Origin: Hyphomicrobium_A sp964620915
Lineage (GTDB): Bacteria > Pseudomonadota > Alphaproteobacteria > Rhizobiales > Hyphomicrobiaceae
DNA: 42,662 nt
NCBI GenBank assembly: GCA_964620915.1
Contig: CAZUKP010000027.1
Span: 1-42,662, forward strand
Direction of reading: 5' to 3'
The notes under the pieces were generated by a model. That model was not told the origin of the DNA. It worked only from the letters and a program-made list of their open reading frames with translations, and ran no database searches. This document shows, piece by piece, positions 1-9,505 of this stretch. The stretch's first letter is position 1. Each line of letters opens with the position of its first letter. The translations under genes and the position numbers were made by a program.

Positions 1-1
1 C

Positions 2-256
2 CGGAGCCGACGATCAACTAACATTCAAACCGGACCAATCGATGGGGGCAGGTCACACTTTCGTCGAGCCATCCGCGCACTTCTGGTGGAATGGCCGAGG
101 ATCATGCTCGACGACCACACGAAAAGACATGAACCGAGCTCGATCTATATCGTGGACCGGCTGGTGCGCAGCCATGAAGGCTTTGTCGGCCCGGTCAAAG
201 CAGAGTTGCAGCGCCTTACCGATGCACTGGGCCTGGCTGAGAAGGACATGAAGTAA
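2..256 (+). CDS. C-terminal end of an unrecognised protein (5' end outside window)
   Basis: An open frame enters from the left edge and runs 84 codons to a TAA at 254-256. The tail (…LLVEWPRIMLDDHTK… …AELQRLTDALGLAEKDMK) has a normal soluble-protein composition: amphipathic helices, charged residues, no low complexity. I recognise no family. It does not look like the C-terminus of a tyrosine recombinase: no R-H-R-Y catalytic residues are visible. It lies just left of the duplicated tRNA-Lys fragment and so may belong to a neighbouring element or the original flank. Alternative: a chance open frame. An ATG-started frame over the same bases has a poorer composition and is probably a shadow. Confidence 0.4.
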   Translation, partial: RSRRSTNIQTGPIDGGRSHFRRAIRALLVEWPRIMLDDHTKRHEPSSIYIVDRLVRSHEGFVGPVKAELQRLTDALGLAEKDMK

Positions 257-1283
257 GTTTGACGGTGGGAAAGCAAGTCGGCGCCACAATGGTGACCGCC
301 AAAACTTAACAGTCGAACGCTGTTGCTCCGGTTGCCCGTTGGTTGCCCAGCTTGCTATGTAGAACCCTGAAGAAATGCTAAATAATCGAAAGGATTGGTG
401 GGTGTACAAGGATTCGAACCTTGGACCCGCTGATTAAGAGTTATCGTCAACACCGCCTAACGTACTGATCTGATTGCACTAGCGTTGTACAAGACTTCCT
501 TGTTATGGCCCATAGTTCCTCGCTGTGCCCGACGAGATTGTACAACGCAGTCGCTTGGTTCCTGACGGCATGCTGTGCGGCAATTTCGAAGCATCTACCA
601 CGGCTTCTTAGCGACTAGCAGACGCGTGGGAGCGCGCTATCGATGTCCGCTTTGCCCCCAGAAACAGACGTCTTGAGAGTGCAGATCTTTATCTGATTGT
701 GACCCAAAGCAGACAACGGGTGGCGCCATGGAACACTTTGCTACTTGCCTATACTGAAGATCCCGAACCGCAAAACGGGCGTCTGCTTGCGTCACTCATC
801 GGCCAGCGAATTGTGAGGTTAAAGGTTGCTGCTCTGCGACGCGCAGCTGCCACCGTCTACGGCGCTCTTCCATCCCTGCTAGAGATTGAGAACGCGAGTA
901 TTCTCAATGAAAAATAGTTGGCTGGAGCTGGCTGCAGACAAGTCTAGGCTGAACCGCGCAACCGCTCGCTGGCACATCGCATTTTTGGTTTACATGCGCG
1001 CATTCAAAGCAAAAAACTCACTTCCCTCACCTGGCTCATTAATCGTTAGTCTTAAGTCCTATAGCGCACTCGCTTTGGCGTGATTTAAAGTTCAACCAAG
1101 AATCGAAGATGGAGTGGCAACCTCCTGTGTCATCGGAAGGTTCAAAGTAATTTTATTTTGAATCTTTTTTGTTGGCTTTTCGCAAGCAAGTCACCTGTTG
1201 CACGTTGCGAACGCCACACAGCAGAGTGCCAATTTGACCCGGGGGAACTCGCATTCTGGATTTTGTTCAGGAGTACCCCAACG
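257..1283. other. Gene-poor stretch with the tRNA fragment; no supported gene
   Basis: Apart from the tRNA-Lys 3' fragment at 394-441, I see no credible gene here. The short open frames (for example 699-917 and 886-1083) lack ribosome-binding sites and have unlike-protein composition. Two copies of a TTGTACAA core occur at 485-492 and 538-545, close to the fragment; a third lies at 6331-6338 near the intact tRNA. The stretch is less GC-rich by eye than the core genes to the right, as expected for acquired or decaying DNA. Confidence 0.5.
394..441 (-). repeat. Duplicated 3' half of tRNA-Lys (putative att site, far end)
   Basis: These 48 bases are identical to 6372-6419, in the same orientation. 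They cover the tRNA-Lys 3' half: CCA end, 3' acceptor strand, T arm, variable loop, 3' anticodon stem and the anticodon loop. Identity stops one base beyond the anticodon loop, and the 5' half is absent, so this is not a functional tRNA. A 3'-end duplicate starting at the anticodon loop is the classic footprint of tyrosine-recombinase integration into a tRNA gene. The sequence match is observed; the att assignment is inference. Confidence 0.75.
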
Positions 1284-4200
1284 ATGGCCCGCTTCACCTC
1301 CACGCGCTGGCTGAATACCGACGATGAAATCATCGCAACGGATCAAAGCGATGTCATCGCAACAGGTGGAGGAAACGACACGATCCATCCCGGTGCGGGC
1401 CGGGACATTGTCGATGGCGGCTGGGGAACCGACACGGCTGTCTATTCGGGAAACTTTGCCGACTACGACATCTCATTTGGCTGGTGGGGCTGGCTCAGCG
1501 TCACGGATGCAAGCGGCGAGCGTGATTGGCTGCGGCGCGTTGAAGTTCTCGAGTTCGACGATGCCACGGTTACGATTGAGAAGGGTACCTACACCGTCGT
1601 CTACAAGGACCCCGGCGACCCTCCGACCGACATCACGCTCAGCAGTGCCAACCTGAGCGAGAACAATCCAGGGGCCGCCATCGGTATCCTCGCGGTCACC
1701 GATGCCGACGACACCGAGCACACGATCACGGTCGATGATCAACGCTTCGAAGTTGTTGGCGATCAGCTCAAGCTCAAGGACGGCATCAGCCTCAATTACG
1801 AGGAAGAGCCGACCGTCGATGTCGGCGTCACGGCGACGGATTCGCAAGGCAACAGCTACACCGAGGTGTTCACCATTGCCGTCGCGGACCTCAACGACGC
1901 GCCGACTGCCGACGCGGTTGACCTCGGTGCCATCGAGGAAAATGGATCGCGCACTATTACGACCTCGGAGCTATTGGCCGGCGCCTCCGACGAAGACGGT
2001 GACACCCTCGAGATCACGGACCTGTCGATCCAAGACGGCGGCGGCGCGCTTATCGACAACACCGACGGCACCTGGACCTATTCGCCCGACGCCGATGACG
2101 ACACCGATGTGAGGTTTGCCTACACCGTCTCGGACGGAGAGTTCGAGGCGACGGGAACGGCCGAACTCGACATCACACCAGTGTACAATTCGGGCGACAC
2201 CAACGACCGCGTGTTCACCGGGCACAAAGACGATGTCATCAACACCGACGGTGGCAACGATTGGGTGTGGTCGGGCGGCGGCGACGACACGGTCAACGCT
2301 GGCTCGGGCAACGACTGGGTGTTCACGAGCTGGGGTGATGATCTCGTCATTCACGTTGCGTCCGAAAACGAAGGCGCCTGGGATTACTACGCCGGCGGCT
2401 GGGGGACCGACACGCTACGCCTCGTCGTCACGCAAGAAATCTACGACACGCAGTCCTTCCAGGACGAAGTCGCCAAATATCAGGCAAAGATCGACACCTA
2501 CGGTTCGGCATGGGGTTACTTCCACACGTTGGGCGTCGGCTTCAGCTCGTTTGAAGTGATCGAGGTCGTCCTCGAAAACGGCAACGAGGCGCCGGAGACG
2601 CACTCCACGTCGGCAAGCGGGCTCGAGGATGATGTCAATCCCATCCCGGTGGTGTTGTCGGGCACGGATGCCGACGGCACGGTGGCCTCGTTCACGATCT
2701 CGACTGATCCCACCAATGGGGCCCTCTTTGCGGATGACCAGTACACAGTTGCGCTGACCACTGGCTCAGAGGTCACGGCCGTCGGCGGCATTGCGACGGT
2801 GTATTTCAAGCCGGACGCCAACTTCAACGGTGAGGCCAGCTTCACCTATGCGGCAGTTGACGACCAGGGCACAGCCGATGCAACGCCCGCAACCGCAACG
2901 ATCGACATCACACCTGTGAACGACGCACCTGAGTCGGCCAATGCGACCGTCACAGTCGATGAGGACGGAACCCATACATTCTCCACCGCCGACTTCCCAT
3001 TCACCGACGTCGATGGCGATTTATTGCAATCGGTGACCATCGTCTCGCTGCCAACGAATGGCACGTTGGAGTTTGGCGGCGCGCCGGTGAGCGAAGGTCA
3101 AGTCCTCACCCCCGCCAACATCGGGCAGCTGACCTTCACGCCGGACGCGAACGACAACGGCGACGACTACGCCTCCTTCACCTTTACCGTCTCCGATGGT
3201 GCGGACGACAGCGAAGTCCACACGCTGACCATTGATGTGACGCCGGTGAATGACGCACCCGAAGGCGTCCCGGTAATCACCGGCGACGCTGCTGAGGGCA
3301 GCGAGCTCGGCGTTGACTTGAGCGGCGTTGCGGATGTCGACGGCGCTCTGACACCGACTGCCTATCAATGGTTTGCCGATGGCCTTCCGATCGATGGCGC
3401 AACGGACGCCACGTTCACGCCGGGCGGCGATGAACTCGAAAAAGTTATCACCGTCCAGGTCACAGTCGAAGATCCCCAAGGCAATTCGGCCTATGTGACG
3501 AGTGCGGCAACGGATCAGATCACCGAAGCCCAGAGCCTCGTCGTCACCACGACTGAGGACGTGGTGAACTCTCTTGATGGCGTCACGAGCCTGCGCGAGG
3601 CGATCACGTATGCCAACGCAGGTGGCGACGACGGCGACACCGGCACGCTCGACGCAATCACGTTTGCGAGCGAGGCCGGTGAAGCGTTCGAAAACGGCGG
3701 AACGATCACGCTGTCGGGCCAGCAGCTCGAGCTCACCGGTACGGTCTCGATCGACGGCGATATCGACGGCGATGGCACAGCGGACGTGACGATCGATGCC
3801 GATGGTCAAAGCCGCGTTTTATACTTCGGCGGCGGCACCACGACGCTGGACAGCCTGACCATCACCGGGGGAAGTACGACTTTCGGCGCCGGCATGAGGG
3901 TCCAGACAAGCGCAACTGTTTACATCAACAACAGCACCATCGCGGACAATGCGGCATTCGCCGGTGGGGGTATGGTGAATGAAGGCACGGTGACTCTGAC
4001 GAACACGACGATGTCGGGCAATTCTGCAAGTCGCAGTGGCGGCGCGATTGGCAACTACAATGGGACACTCTCGCTGACGAATACGACAGTGTCGGGAAAT
4101 ACCGCCGGCCTATATGGCGGCGGAATTGTCAGCAGTGAACTTGCATCGTCGGGACTATCAAACGTCACACTCACGAATGTCACTGTGTCGGGCAACACTT

Positions 4201-6041
4201 CGGACGACACCGGTGGCGGGATCTACATTTACAACGGTACGGTAGAGCTCACGAACTCCCTGGTGCTCGGCAATAGCGCACCAACCATCGCCGAGATAAA
4301 CAGCAGTTTCACGGACAACGGCGGCAACATCGTCGGTGGCTACACTGCTGAGGACGTGTTCGCCAGTACGATCACCCTCACCGATGGCACTGTGGCCGGC
4401 GAATTGGCCAACAACGGCGGTCCGGTCGAAACCATTGCGCTCAAGCAGGATTCCAACAATCCGGCCCTCGATATCGGCGAACCGATCAGCGAGAGCACAG
4501 ACGCCATCGGCAACGATCGCGAGACCGACATCGAAGGCGTGGGCAACGATGGGACAAACACGGTCGATGCCGGCGCCGTCGAGCTTCAGGCCGAACCCGA
4601 AGAAGCCTCGCTCGTCGTCACCACGACTGAGGACGTGGTGAACTCTCTTGATGGCGTCACGAGCCTGCGCGAGGCGATCACGTATGCCAACGCAGGTGGC
4701 GACGACGGCGACACCGGCACGCTCGACGCAATCACGTTTGCGAGCGAGGCCGGTGAAGCGTTCGAAAACGGCGGAACGATCACGCTGTCGGGCCAGCAGC
4801 TCGAGCTCACCGGTACGGTCTCGATCGACGGCGATATCGACGGCGATGGCACAGCGGACGTGACGATCGATGCCGATGGTCAAAGCCGCGTTTTATACTT
4901 CGGCGGCGGCACCACGACGCTGGACAGCCTGACCATCACCGGGGGAAGTACGACTTTCGGCGCCGGCATGAGGGTCCAGACAAGCGCAACTGTTTACATC
5001 AACAACAGCACCATCGCGGACAATGCGGCATTCGCCGGTGGGGGTATGGTGAATGAAGGCACGGTGACTCTGACGAACACGACGATGTCGGGCAATTCTG
5101 CAAGTCGCAGTGGCGGCGCGATTGGCAACTACAATGGGACACTCTCGCTGACGAATACGACAGTGTCGGGAAATACCGCCGGCCTATATGGCGGCGGAAT
5201 TGTCAGCAGTGAACTTGCATCGTCGGGACTATCAAACGTCACACTCACGAATGTCACTGTGTCGGGCAACACTTCGGACGACACCGGTGGCGGGATCTAC
5301 ATTTACAACGGTACGGTAGAGCTCACGAACTCCCTGGTGCTCGGCAATAGCGCACCAACCATCGCCGAGATAAACAGCAGTTTCACGGACAACGGCGGCA
5401 ACATCGTCGGTGGCTACACTGCTGAGGACGTGTTCGCCAGTACGATCACCCTCACCGATGGCACTGTGGCCGGCGAATTGGCCAACAACGGCGGTCCGGT
5501 CGAAACCATCGCTTTGAAGCTGGACGCCGATAACCCGGCAATTGATGCGGCCGAGACCGATGGTTCCTTTACGATCGAAGCCACCGATGCGCGCGGCGAA
5601 GAGGCCTATGATGCTCCGGACGTCGCAAACGGTACAGGCAATGATACGGGCCGCGATATCGGAGCCTTTGAGTTGACCAACGAGGAGCTACTGATCACCG
5701 AGGTCAGCGATACGCAGATCATGTTCACCGACGCGGATGCCGGCGATAGCCACGAGGCGTCAGTCACCAACGTTGAGATCAGATCTAATAGCGGTGCCGG
5801 CATTATTCTCGAAGGTGTTGACGCTTCCGAATTCCTGGTATTCGCTGCCGTGGATCAGAGCGCCGACACGGTGGATTGGAGTTTCGATCTACCCGAGTCG
5901 GTTGCCCAGGCCTTTGCCGACGTTCTTCCCCCGGGTCAATCGATTATCTTCGACTATACAGTTGAGCTTTCCGACGCATTGGGCGAAGCCGATCAAATCG
6001 TGTTGACCTTCACCGTCGATGACGATGGATTGGTCGTCTGA
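1284..6041 (+). CDS. Giant secreted RTX / cadherin-like / beta-helix adhesin
   Basis: Protein of 1585 residues. The start is the ATG at 1284, chosen because AGGAG at 1269-1273 is ten bases upstream; a longer TTG-started frame from 1158 has no such site. Domains in order: a calcium-binding GGxGxD-type block (about 28-45); a cadherin-like domain (about 112-213); a second cadherin/tandem-95 type domain (213-303); a second RTX block (about 323-347); several further beta-sandwich domains with DVDGD and VNDAP signatures (about 435-750); then two beta-helix domains with SLREAI starts and GGG…TLTNTTVSGN ladders (752-1051 and 1110-1409), identical to each other. The tail (about 1465-1585) is Asp-rich and ends in FTVDDDGLVV. 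There is no Sec signal peptide, so type I secretion is likely, but no transporter genes are nearby. Expected role: surface adhesion or biofilm. It is the main cargo of the tRNA-Lys element. Confidence 0.85.
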   Translation: MARFTSTRWLNTDDEIIATDQSDVIATGGGNDTIHPGAGRDIVDGGWGTDTAVYSGNFADYDISFGWWGWLSVTDASGERDWLRRVEVLEFDDATVTIEKGTYTVVYKDPGDPPTDITLSSANLSENNPGAAIGILAVTDADDTEHTITVDDQRFEVVGDQLKLKDGISLNYEEEPTVDVGVTATDSQGNSYTEVFTIAVADLNDAPTADAVDLGAIEENGSRTITTSELLAGASDEDGDTLEITDLSIQDGGGALIDNTDGTWTYSPDADDDTDVRFAYTVSDGEFEATGTAELDITPVYNSGDTNDRVFTGHKDDVINTDGGNDWVWSGGGDDTVNAGSGNDWVFTSWGDDLVIHVASENEGAWDYYAGGWGTDTLRLVVTQEIYDTQSFQDEVAKYQAKIDTYGSAWGYFHTLGVGFSSFEVIEVVLENGNEAPETHSTSASGLEDDVNPIPVVLSGTDADGTVASFTISTDPTNGALFADDQYTVALTTGSEVTAVGGIATVYFKPDANFNGEASFTYAAVDDQGTADATPATATIDITPVNDAPESANATVTVDEDGTHTFSTADFPFTDVDGDLLQSVTIVSLPTNGTLEFGGAPVSEGQVLTPANIGQLTFTPDANDNGDDYASFTFTVSDGADDSEVHTLTIDVTPVNDAPEGVPVITGDAAEGSELGVDLSGVADVDGALTPTAYQWFADGLPIDGATDATFTPGGDELEKVITVQVTVEDPQGNSAYVTSAATDQITEAQSLVVTTTEDVVNSLDGVTSLREAITYANAGGDDGDTGTLDAITFASEAGEAFENGGTITLSGQQLELTGTVSIDGDIDGDGTADVTIDADGQSRVLYFGGGTTTLDSLTITGGSTTFGAGMRVQTSATVYINNSTIADNAAFAGGGMVNEGTVTLTNTTMSGNSASRSGGAIGNYNGTLSLTNTTVSGNTAGLYGGGIVSSELASSGLSNVTLTNVTVSGNTSDDTGGGIYIYNGTVELTNSLVLGNSAPTIAEINSSFTDNGGNIVGGYTAEDVFASTITLTDGTVAGELANNGGPVETIALKQDSNNPALDIGEPISESTDAIGNDRETDIEGVGNDGTNTVDAGAVELQAEPEEASLVVTTTEDVVNSLDGVTSLREAITYANAGGDDGDTGTLDAITFASEAGEAFENGGTITLSGQQLELTGTVSIDGDIDGDGTADVTIDADGQSRVLYFGGGTTTLDSLTITGGSTTFGAGMRVQTSATVYINNSTIADNAAFAGGGMVNEGTVTLTNTTMSGNSASRSGGAIGNYNGTLSLTNTTVSGNTAGLYGGGIVSSELASSGLSNVTLTNVTVSGNTSDDTGGGIYIYNGTVELTNSLVLGNSAPTIAEINSSFTDNGGNIVGGYTAEDVFASTITLTDGTVAGELANNGGPVETIALKLDADNPAIDAAETDGSFTIEATDARGEEAYDAPDVANGTGNDTGRDIGAFELTNEELLITEVSDTQIMFTDADAGDSHEASVTNVEIRSNSGAGIILEGVDASEFLVFAAVDQSADTVDWSFDLPESVAQAFADVLPPGQSIIFDYTVELSDALGEADQIVLTFTVDDDGLVV
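3537..4435 (+). repeat. 899-bp direct repeat, copy 1 (beta-helix domain)
   Basis: Identical by eye over its whole length to 4611-5509, at an offset of 1074 bases. It encodes residues 752-1051 of the adhesin, from the LVVTTTEDVV segment through the SLREAI motif and the GGG/TLTNTT beta-helix ladder to GGPVETIA. Since synonymous positions are also identical, the duplication is recent or maintained by gene conversion. Confidence 0.9.
4611..5509 (+). repeat. 899-bp direct repeat, copy 2 (beta-helix domain)
   Basis: Exact counterpart of 3537-4435, separated from it by a 175-base spacer that encodes a unique linker containing …QDSNNPALDIGEPIS…. The reading frame is preserved because the offset (1074) is a multiple of three. 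After position 5509 the two copies diverge at once (…IALKQDSNN… versus …IALKLDADN…). Confidence 0.9.
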
Positions 6042-6131
6042 GGTTGCCCAGCGCAGGCCAAAGCCAAACTCGGCAACGCGCCGCATCGCGGTGAGCTAGA
6101 TCACGTGTCACGGCGAGAGCTTAGCATCTGT

Positions 6132-6299
6132 TCATGGGTCGACTGCCTGCCTTGCTGCGAGCATCACGTCCTCGCGCGCAACATCGATTGCCTTAGGTTC
6201 GTTGCACTTGACGGCCGCAGTCAGCGCGTCTTCGGCAGCTATGTACTGCCGGAGCGCCGGACTAGTGACTCTGTCTACGTGCACAGGGATCATCTGCAT
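6132..6299 (-). CDS. Possible 55-residue hypothetical protein
   Basis: The frame from ATG at 6299 (a TTG-started version begins at 6356) gives a small helical protein with segments such as RQYIAAEDALTAAVK and AREDVMLAARQAVDP, a composition more protein-like than other frames here. No ribosome-binding site is evident and I recognise no family. It sits between the adhesin and tRNA-Lys, inside the putative island, on the opposite strand to the adhesin. It could equally be chance coding. Confidence 0.3.
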   Translation of the reverse strand: MQMIPVHVDRVTSPALRQYIAAEDALTAAVKCNEPKAIDVAREDVMLAARQAVDP

Positions 6300-6371
6300 C
6301 CGAGCGGCCGGAACGGTTCGGGACCCGCGTTTGTACAACGACGCAGCGGTGTTCAACTAAGTCATTGAAAT

Positions 6372-6449
<78 letters not shown>

Positions 6450-6512
6450 GCCGGCCGTCTCATTGTCGGCGGCCGAGCAATCGAAACCTATCGATCGGAG
6501 CCCCAGGACGGC

Positions 6513-6536
6513 AAAGGGGCCCGCCAGGCGAGCCCC
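6513..6536 (-). terminator. Possible terminator downstream of mreB
   Basis: On the minus strand an imperfect GC-rich hairpin (outer arms GGGGC and GCCCC, 6516-6536) is followed by only three T. It lies about 110 bases past the mreB stop codon and before tRNA-Lys. The weak T-run makes the call tentative. Confidence 0.35.
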
Positions 6537-6648
6537 GATAATCAGACAGCCTCTATCATCACGCGCCGCGCCTGTCCAGCCGGCTGGGGATAGCCGCAAT
6601 CCTGCCCGCCCTAAACGTCCGCGCAGGACATCTCACCGCCCGGACTCC

Positions 6649-7680
6649 CTACGGCTGCATCAGCAAATGCTCGTTGTCGCGCACCTCGGCCAGAATGGCC
6701 GCCGTCCCTTTGATGACGCAGTGCATCGGGTTTTTGGCGACGTGAAACTTGATGCCAACACGCCGCGACAGCGCCACGTCCAGCTTGTCGAGCAACGCAC
6801 CGCCGCCAGTCAAGTGTACGCCATTGCGTGCAATGTCGCTCAACACGTCGGGAAGCAGATCTTCAAGTGTGAGTTCGACAAATTCTCCAATCCGATCGAT
6901 CGGTCCGCGAAGCGCCTCTTCGATGTCCTTCGCCGTAAGCACGACGCTTTTTAGCCGGCCATCGCGCACGTCGCGTCCCTTCAAGTGAACTTCGGCGGCC
7001 CGCCCGTTGACGCTCGCCAGCACCGTCCCAGCTTCGATCTTGATGCGTTCCGCGTTGGCTTCTCCGATGAGCAAGCGATGTTTGCGGCGCACGTAGCGGA
7101 CAATGGCGTCGTCCATCGCATGCCCCGCACAACGCAGCGTTCGCGCCTCAACGATCCGGCCATGCGAGAGCACCGCAATGTCCGTGCTTCCACCGCCAAT
7201 GTCGACAAGCATGGTCCCCCCGGTAGCGTCCACCGGTAGATCCGCCCCGATACACGCCGCCACCGGCTCAGCAATAAGAAAGACCTTGCGCGCGCCAACC
7301 GACTGCGCCGTCTGATAGACGGCCCGCCGCTCCACAGGTGTGGCCGCTGCCGGCACGCAGATCAGAATGCGCGGACGCCTGAACCCCAGCATCGTTTTGG
7401 CGCGCCGGAGAAAGTCACGCAGCATCTCCTCTGCGGCGACAAAGTCGGCGATCACACCTTCGCGTAGCGGCCGGACCAACTCCAAGGTTTCGCGCGCGCG
7501 TGCAGCAAGTCCAATAGCCCGCCGGCCGACCGCGACGACCTCGCGCATGCCACGGTGTGTGCGCACCGCAACGACCGACGGCTCATCGATAATGATCCCG
7601 CGCCCCGCCACGTAAACGAGCGTGTTCGCCGTCCCAAGATCGATCGCAATGTCGTCCGAAAATGCGCTCGCTAAACCCAG
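6649..7680 (-). CDS. mreB: MreB-like actin homologue with apparent CTG start
   Basis: Actin-fold ATPase of the MreB family, which forms membrane filaments that guide cell-wall growth. From CTG (7678-7680) the product is 343 residues, normal for MreB. Phosphate-1 motif DLGTANT is near residues 14-20; phosphate-2 is DIGGGSTDIAV; the adenosine motif is LTGGGALLD. The first ATG/GTG/TTG in frame is GTG at 7611, after phosphate-1, so a start there would delete an essential motif. An in-frame TAA directly precedes the CTG, and AAGGGA lies eight bases upstream of it, making CTG initiation plausible. An alternative is a frameshift joining the nine-codon ATG frame at 7700. The protein is divergent: the usual GGDxxDxAI motif reads AGHAMDDAI. 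It stands alone, without mreC/mreD, downstream of leuA. Confidence 0.75.
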   Translation of the reverse strand: MGLASAFSDDIAIDLGTANTLVYVAGRGIIIDEPSVVAVRTHRGMREVVAVGRRAIGLAARARETLELVRPLREGVIADFVAAEEMLRDFLRRAKTMLGFRRPRILICVPAAATPVERRAVYQTAQSVGARKVFLIAEPVAACIGADLPVDATGGTMLVDIGGGSTDIAVLSHGRIVEARTLRCAGHAMDDAIVRYVRRKHRLLIGEANAERIKIEAGTVLASVNGRAAEVHLKGRDVRDGRLKSVVLTAKDIEEALRGPIDRIGEFVELTLEDLLPDVLSDIARNGVHLTGGGALLDKLDVALSRRVGIKFHVAKNPMHCVIKGTAAILAEVRDNEHLLMQP

Positions 7681-7893
7681 TTACCTGTTCCCTTATTCAT
7701 ACGGACCCGCTGCCGCCCGAGTACACAGAACTCAGCGTTTCGCCGGAAACGGAAAGCCGTGCAACTGACTTTGCGTCGACTTAAGAAGAAGATTTACCGC
7801 GTCGGCGCAGATAAGCCAACGAAGCAGACGAACTGCCCTCGCCGGCTTATCACGAGAATCTTAACGCAGGATCGTTCCTTCCGCGGCCGCCGG

Positions 7894-9471
7894 CTAGACC
7901 ACCTGCTGCGCGCGCGCCGTCTTCTGGCGTTTGACCATCAGCTTGTTGAGCGCCGAAACATAGGCTCTCGCAGACGCCACCATCGTATCGGTATCGGTAC
8001 CGCGTCCGGTCACCATGCGCCCGCCTTCTTCAAGCCTGACGGAGACCTCCGCCTGCGCATCCGTGCCCTGCGTCACCGCATGCACCTGATAGAGGTCGAG
8101 CTTGACCTCGTGGGGCACCAGCATCTTGATCGCATTGAACGTAGCGTCCACGGGCCCGTTTCCGACGGCCTGGACGGTATGCGCTTCACCGTCGATATTG
8201 AGTGTCAGCGTTGCCGACTGCGGCCCCATATTGCCTGCGATGACGGTCAAAGACTCCACCTTCATGCGGTCGTGCATATGGGCGATTTCCTCGTCGACGA
8301 TCGCCTCTATGTCCTCGTCGTAGACGTGCTTCTTGCGGTCCGCGAGTGCCTTGAACCGCACGAACGCATCTTCAAACGCGTTCTCACCCAGCTCGTAGCC
8401 CAGCTCCTTCAGCTTGGCGCGGAACGCGTTGCGGCCCGAGTGCTTTCCCATCACCAGTGACGACTTGCCGACACCAACCGACTCCGGCGTCATGATCTCG
8501 TAGGTTTGCTGGTACTTTAGAATGCCATCCTGATGAATGCCGCTTTCGTGCGCGAACGCGTTGCGCCCGACGATGGCCTTGTTGTACTGCACGGGGAAAT
8601 TCGTCACGGCCGAGACGAGCCTCGACGCCCGCGACAGCATGGTTGTGTCGATGCGCGTGTCGTAGTGCAGCGCATCACCCCGCGTCTTGATTGCCATGAC
8701 AATCTCTTCCAAGGCCGCGTTGCCTGCCCGTTCTCCTATGCCATTCACCGCACACTCTATCTGACGCGCGCCCGCATCGAGTGCAGCCAGCGAGTTGGCC
8801 ACCGCGAGCCCCAGATCGTTATGACAATGCGTGGAGAAGATTGCCTTGTCGGCCCCAGGCACGCGTTCGCGCACAGTGCGGAACATGGCCGCGTATTCCT
8901 CGGGAACCGCATAGCCGACGGTGTCGGGCAGATTGATGGTCGTCGCCCCGGCCTTGATCGCCGCATCAACGCACTGGCACAGATACTCGATCGGCGTGCG
9001 CGTTGCGTCCATTGCCGACCACTCCACGTCCTCCACCAGATTGCGCGCGCGCGCCACCGTGGCCGTGATGATCTCCAGCACCTCGGCCTCGGTCTTGCGC
9101 ATCTGGTGTGCCAGGTGGATCGGCGATGTTGACACGAAGGTGTGAATTCGCCCGCGCTTTGCGTGGCGCACAGCGTCGCCCGCCCGGTCGATATCGGCGA
9201 AAATCGCCCGCGCGAGCCCCGCCACCGTCGCGTCTTTCACGCGCTTTGAGATTGCGCTCACAGCCTCGAAGTCGCCTTCGGAAGCGACGGGAAACCCGGC
9301 CTCAATGATGTCGACGCCCATGACATCGAGACAGTCGGCGACCTCGAGCTTTTCTTCAAACGTCATCGTAGCGCCGGGACACTGCTCTCCGTCCCGCAGC
9401 GTCGTATCGAAAATACGTACGTGGCCGGACTCCGGCTCGGCATTTTGGGATGTCACAGGTTTCGTCGTCAT
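7894..9471 (-). CDS. leuA: 2-isopropylmalate synthase
   Basis: Condenses acetyl-CoA with 2-oxoisovalerate, the committed step of leucine synthesis. The 525-residue product has the DTTLRDGEQ motif close to the N-terminus, the metal-binding HCHNDLGLA segment, GERAGN, and a C-terminal LeuA regulatory domain typical of leucine feedback inhibition. The start is ATG 9469-9471; a GTG nine codons upstream (9498) overlaps the AAGGAG at 9498-9503 and so is less likely. It is preceded by a promoter, a Leu/Ile-rich leader peptide and hairpins, so expression probably responds to charged tRNA-Leu. mreB follows 213 bases downstream on the same strand. Confidence 0.95.
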   Translation of the reverse strand: MTTKPVTSQNAEPESGHVRIFDTTLRDGEQCPGATMTFEEKLEVADCLDVMGVDIIEAGFPVASEGDFEAVSAISKRVKDATVAGLARAIFADIDRAGDAVRHAKRGRIHTFVSTSPIHLAHQMRKTEAEVLEIITATVARARNLVEDVEWSAMDATRTPIEYLCQCVDAAIKAGATTINLPDTVGYAVPEEYAAMFRTVRERVPGADKAIFSTHCHNDLGLAVANSLAALDAGARQIECAVNGIGERAGNAALEEIVMAIKTRGDALHYDTRIDTTMLSRASRLVSAVTNFPVQYNKAIVGRNAFAHESGIHQDGILKYQQTYEIMTPESVGVGKSSLVMGKHSGRNAFRAKLKELGYELGENAFEDAFVRFKALADRKKHVYDEDIEAIVDEEIAHMHDRMKVESLTVIAGNMGPQSATLTLNIDGEAHTVQAVGNGPVDATFNAIKMLVPHEVKLDLYQVHAVTQGTDAQAEVSVRLEEGGRMVTGRGTDTDTMVASARAYVSALNKLMVKRQKTARAQQVV

Positions 9472-9505
9472 CGGTGTTTCTTTCGCTCCGGCCAGCACTC
9501 CTTAA

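Noticed and set aside
3021..3809. Long frames on the minus strand through the adhesin (also 4158-4883 and others)
   Set aside because: They are antisense to a well-supported gene, repeat in register with the duplication, have no ribosome-binding site and have Asp/Arg-rich shadow composition.
7810..7851. GATAAGCC…GGCTTATC inverted repeat between leuA and mreB considered as a leuA terminator
   Set aside because: Eight-bp arms but no T-run on the minus strand; could be regulatory, so not listed as a terminator.
9496..9498. GTG start for leuA
   Set aside because: It overlaps the AAGGAG itself; the ATG at 9471 is a more natural start, although the spacing is longer than usual.
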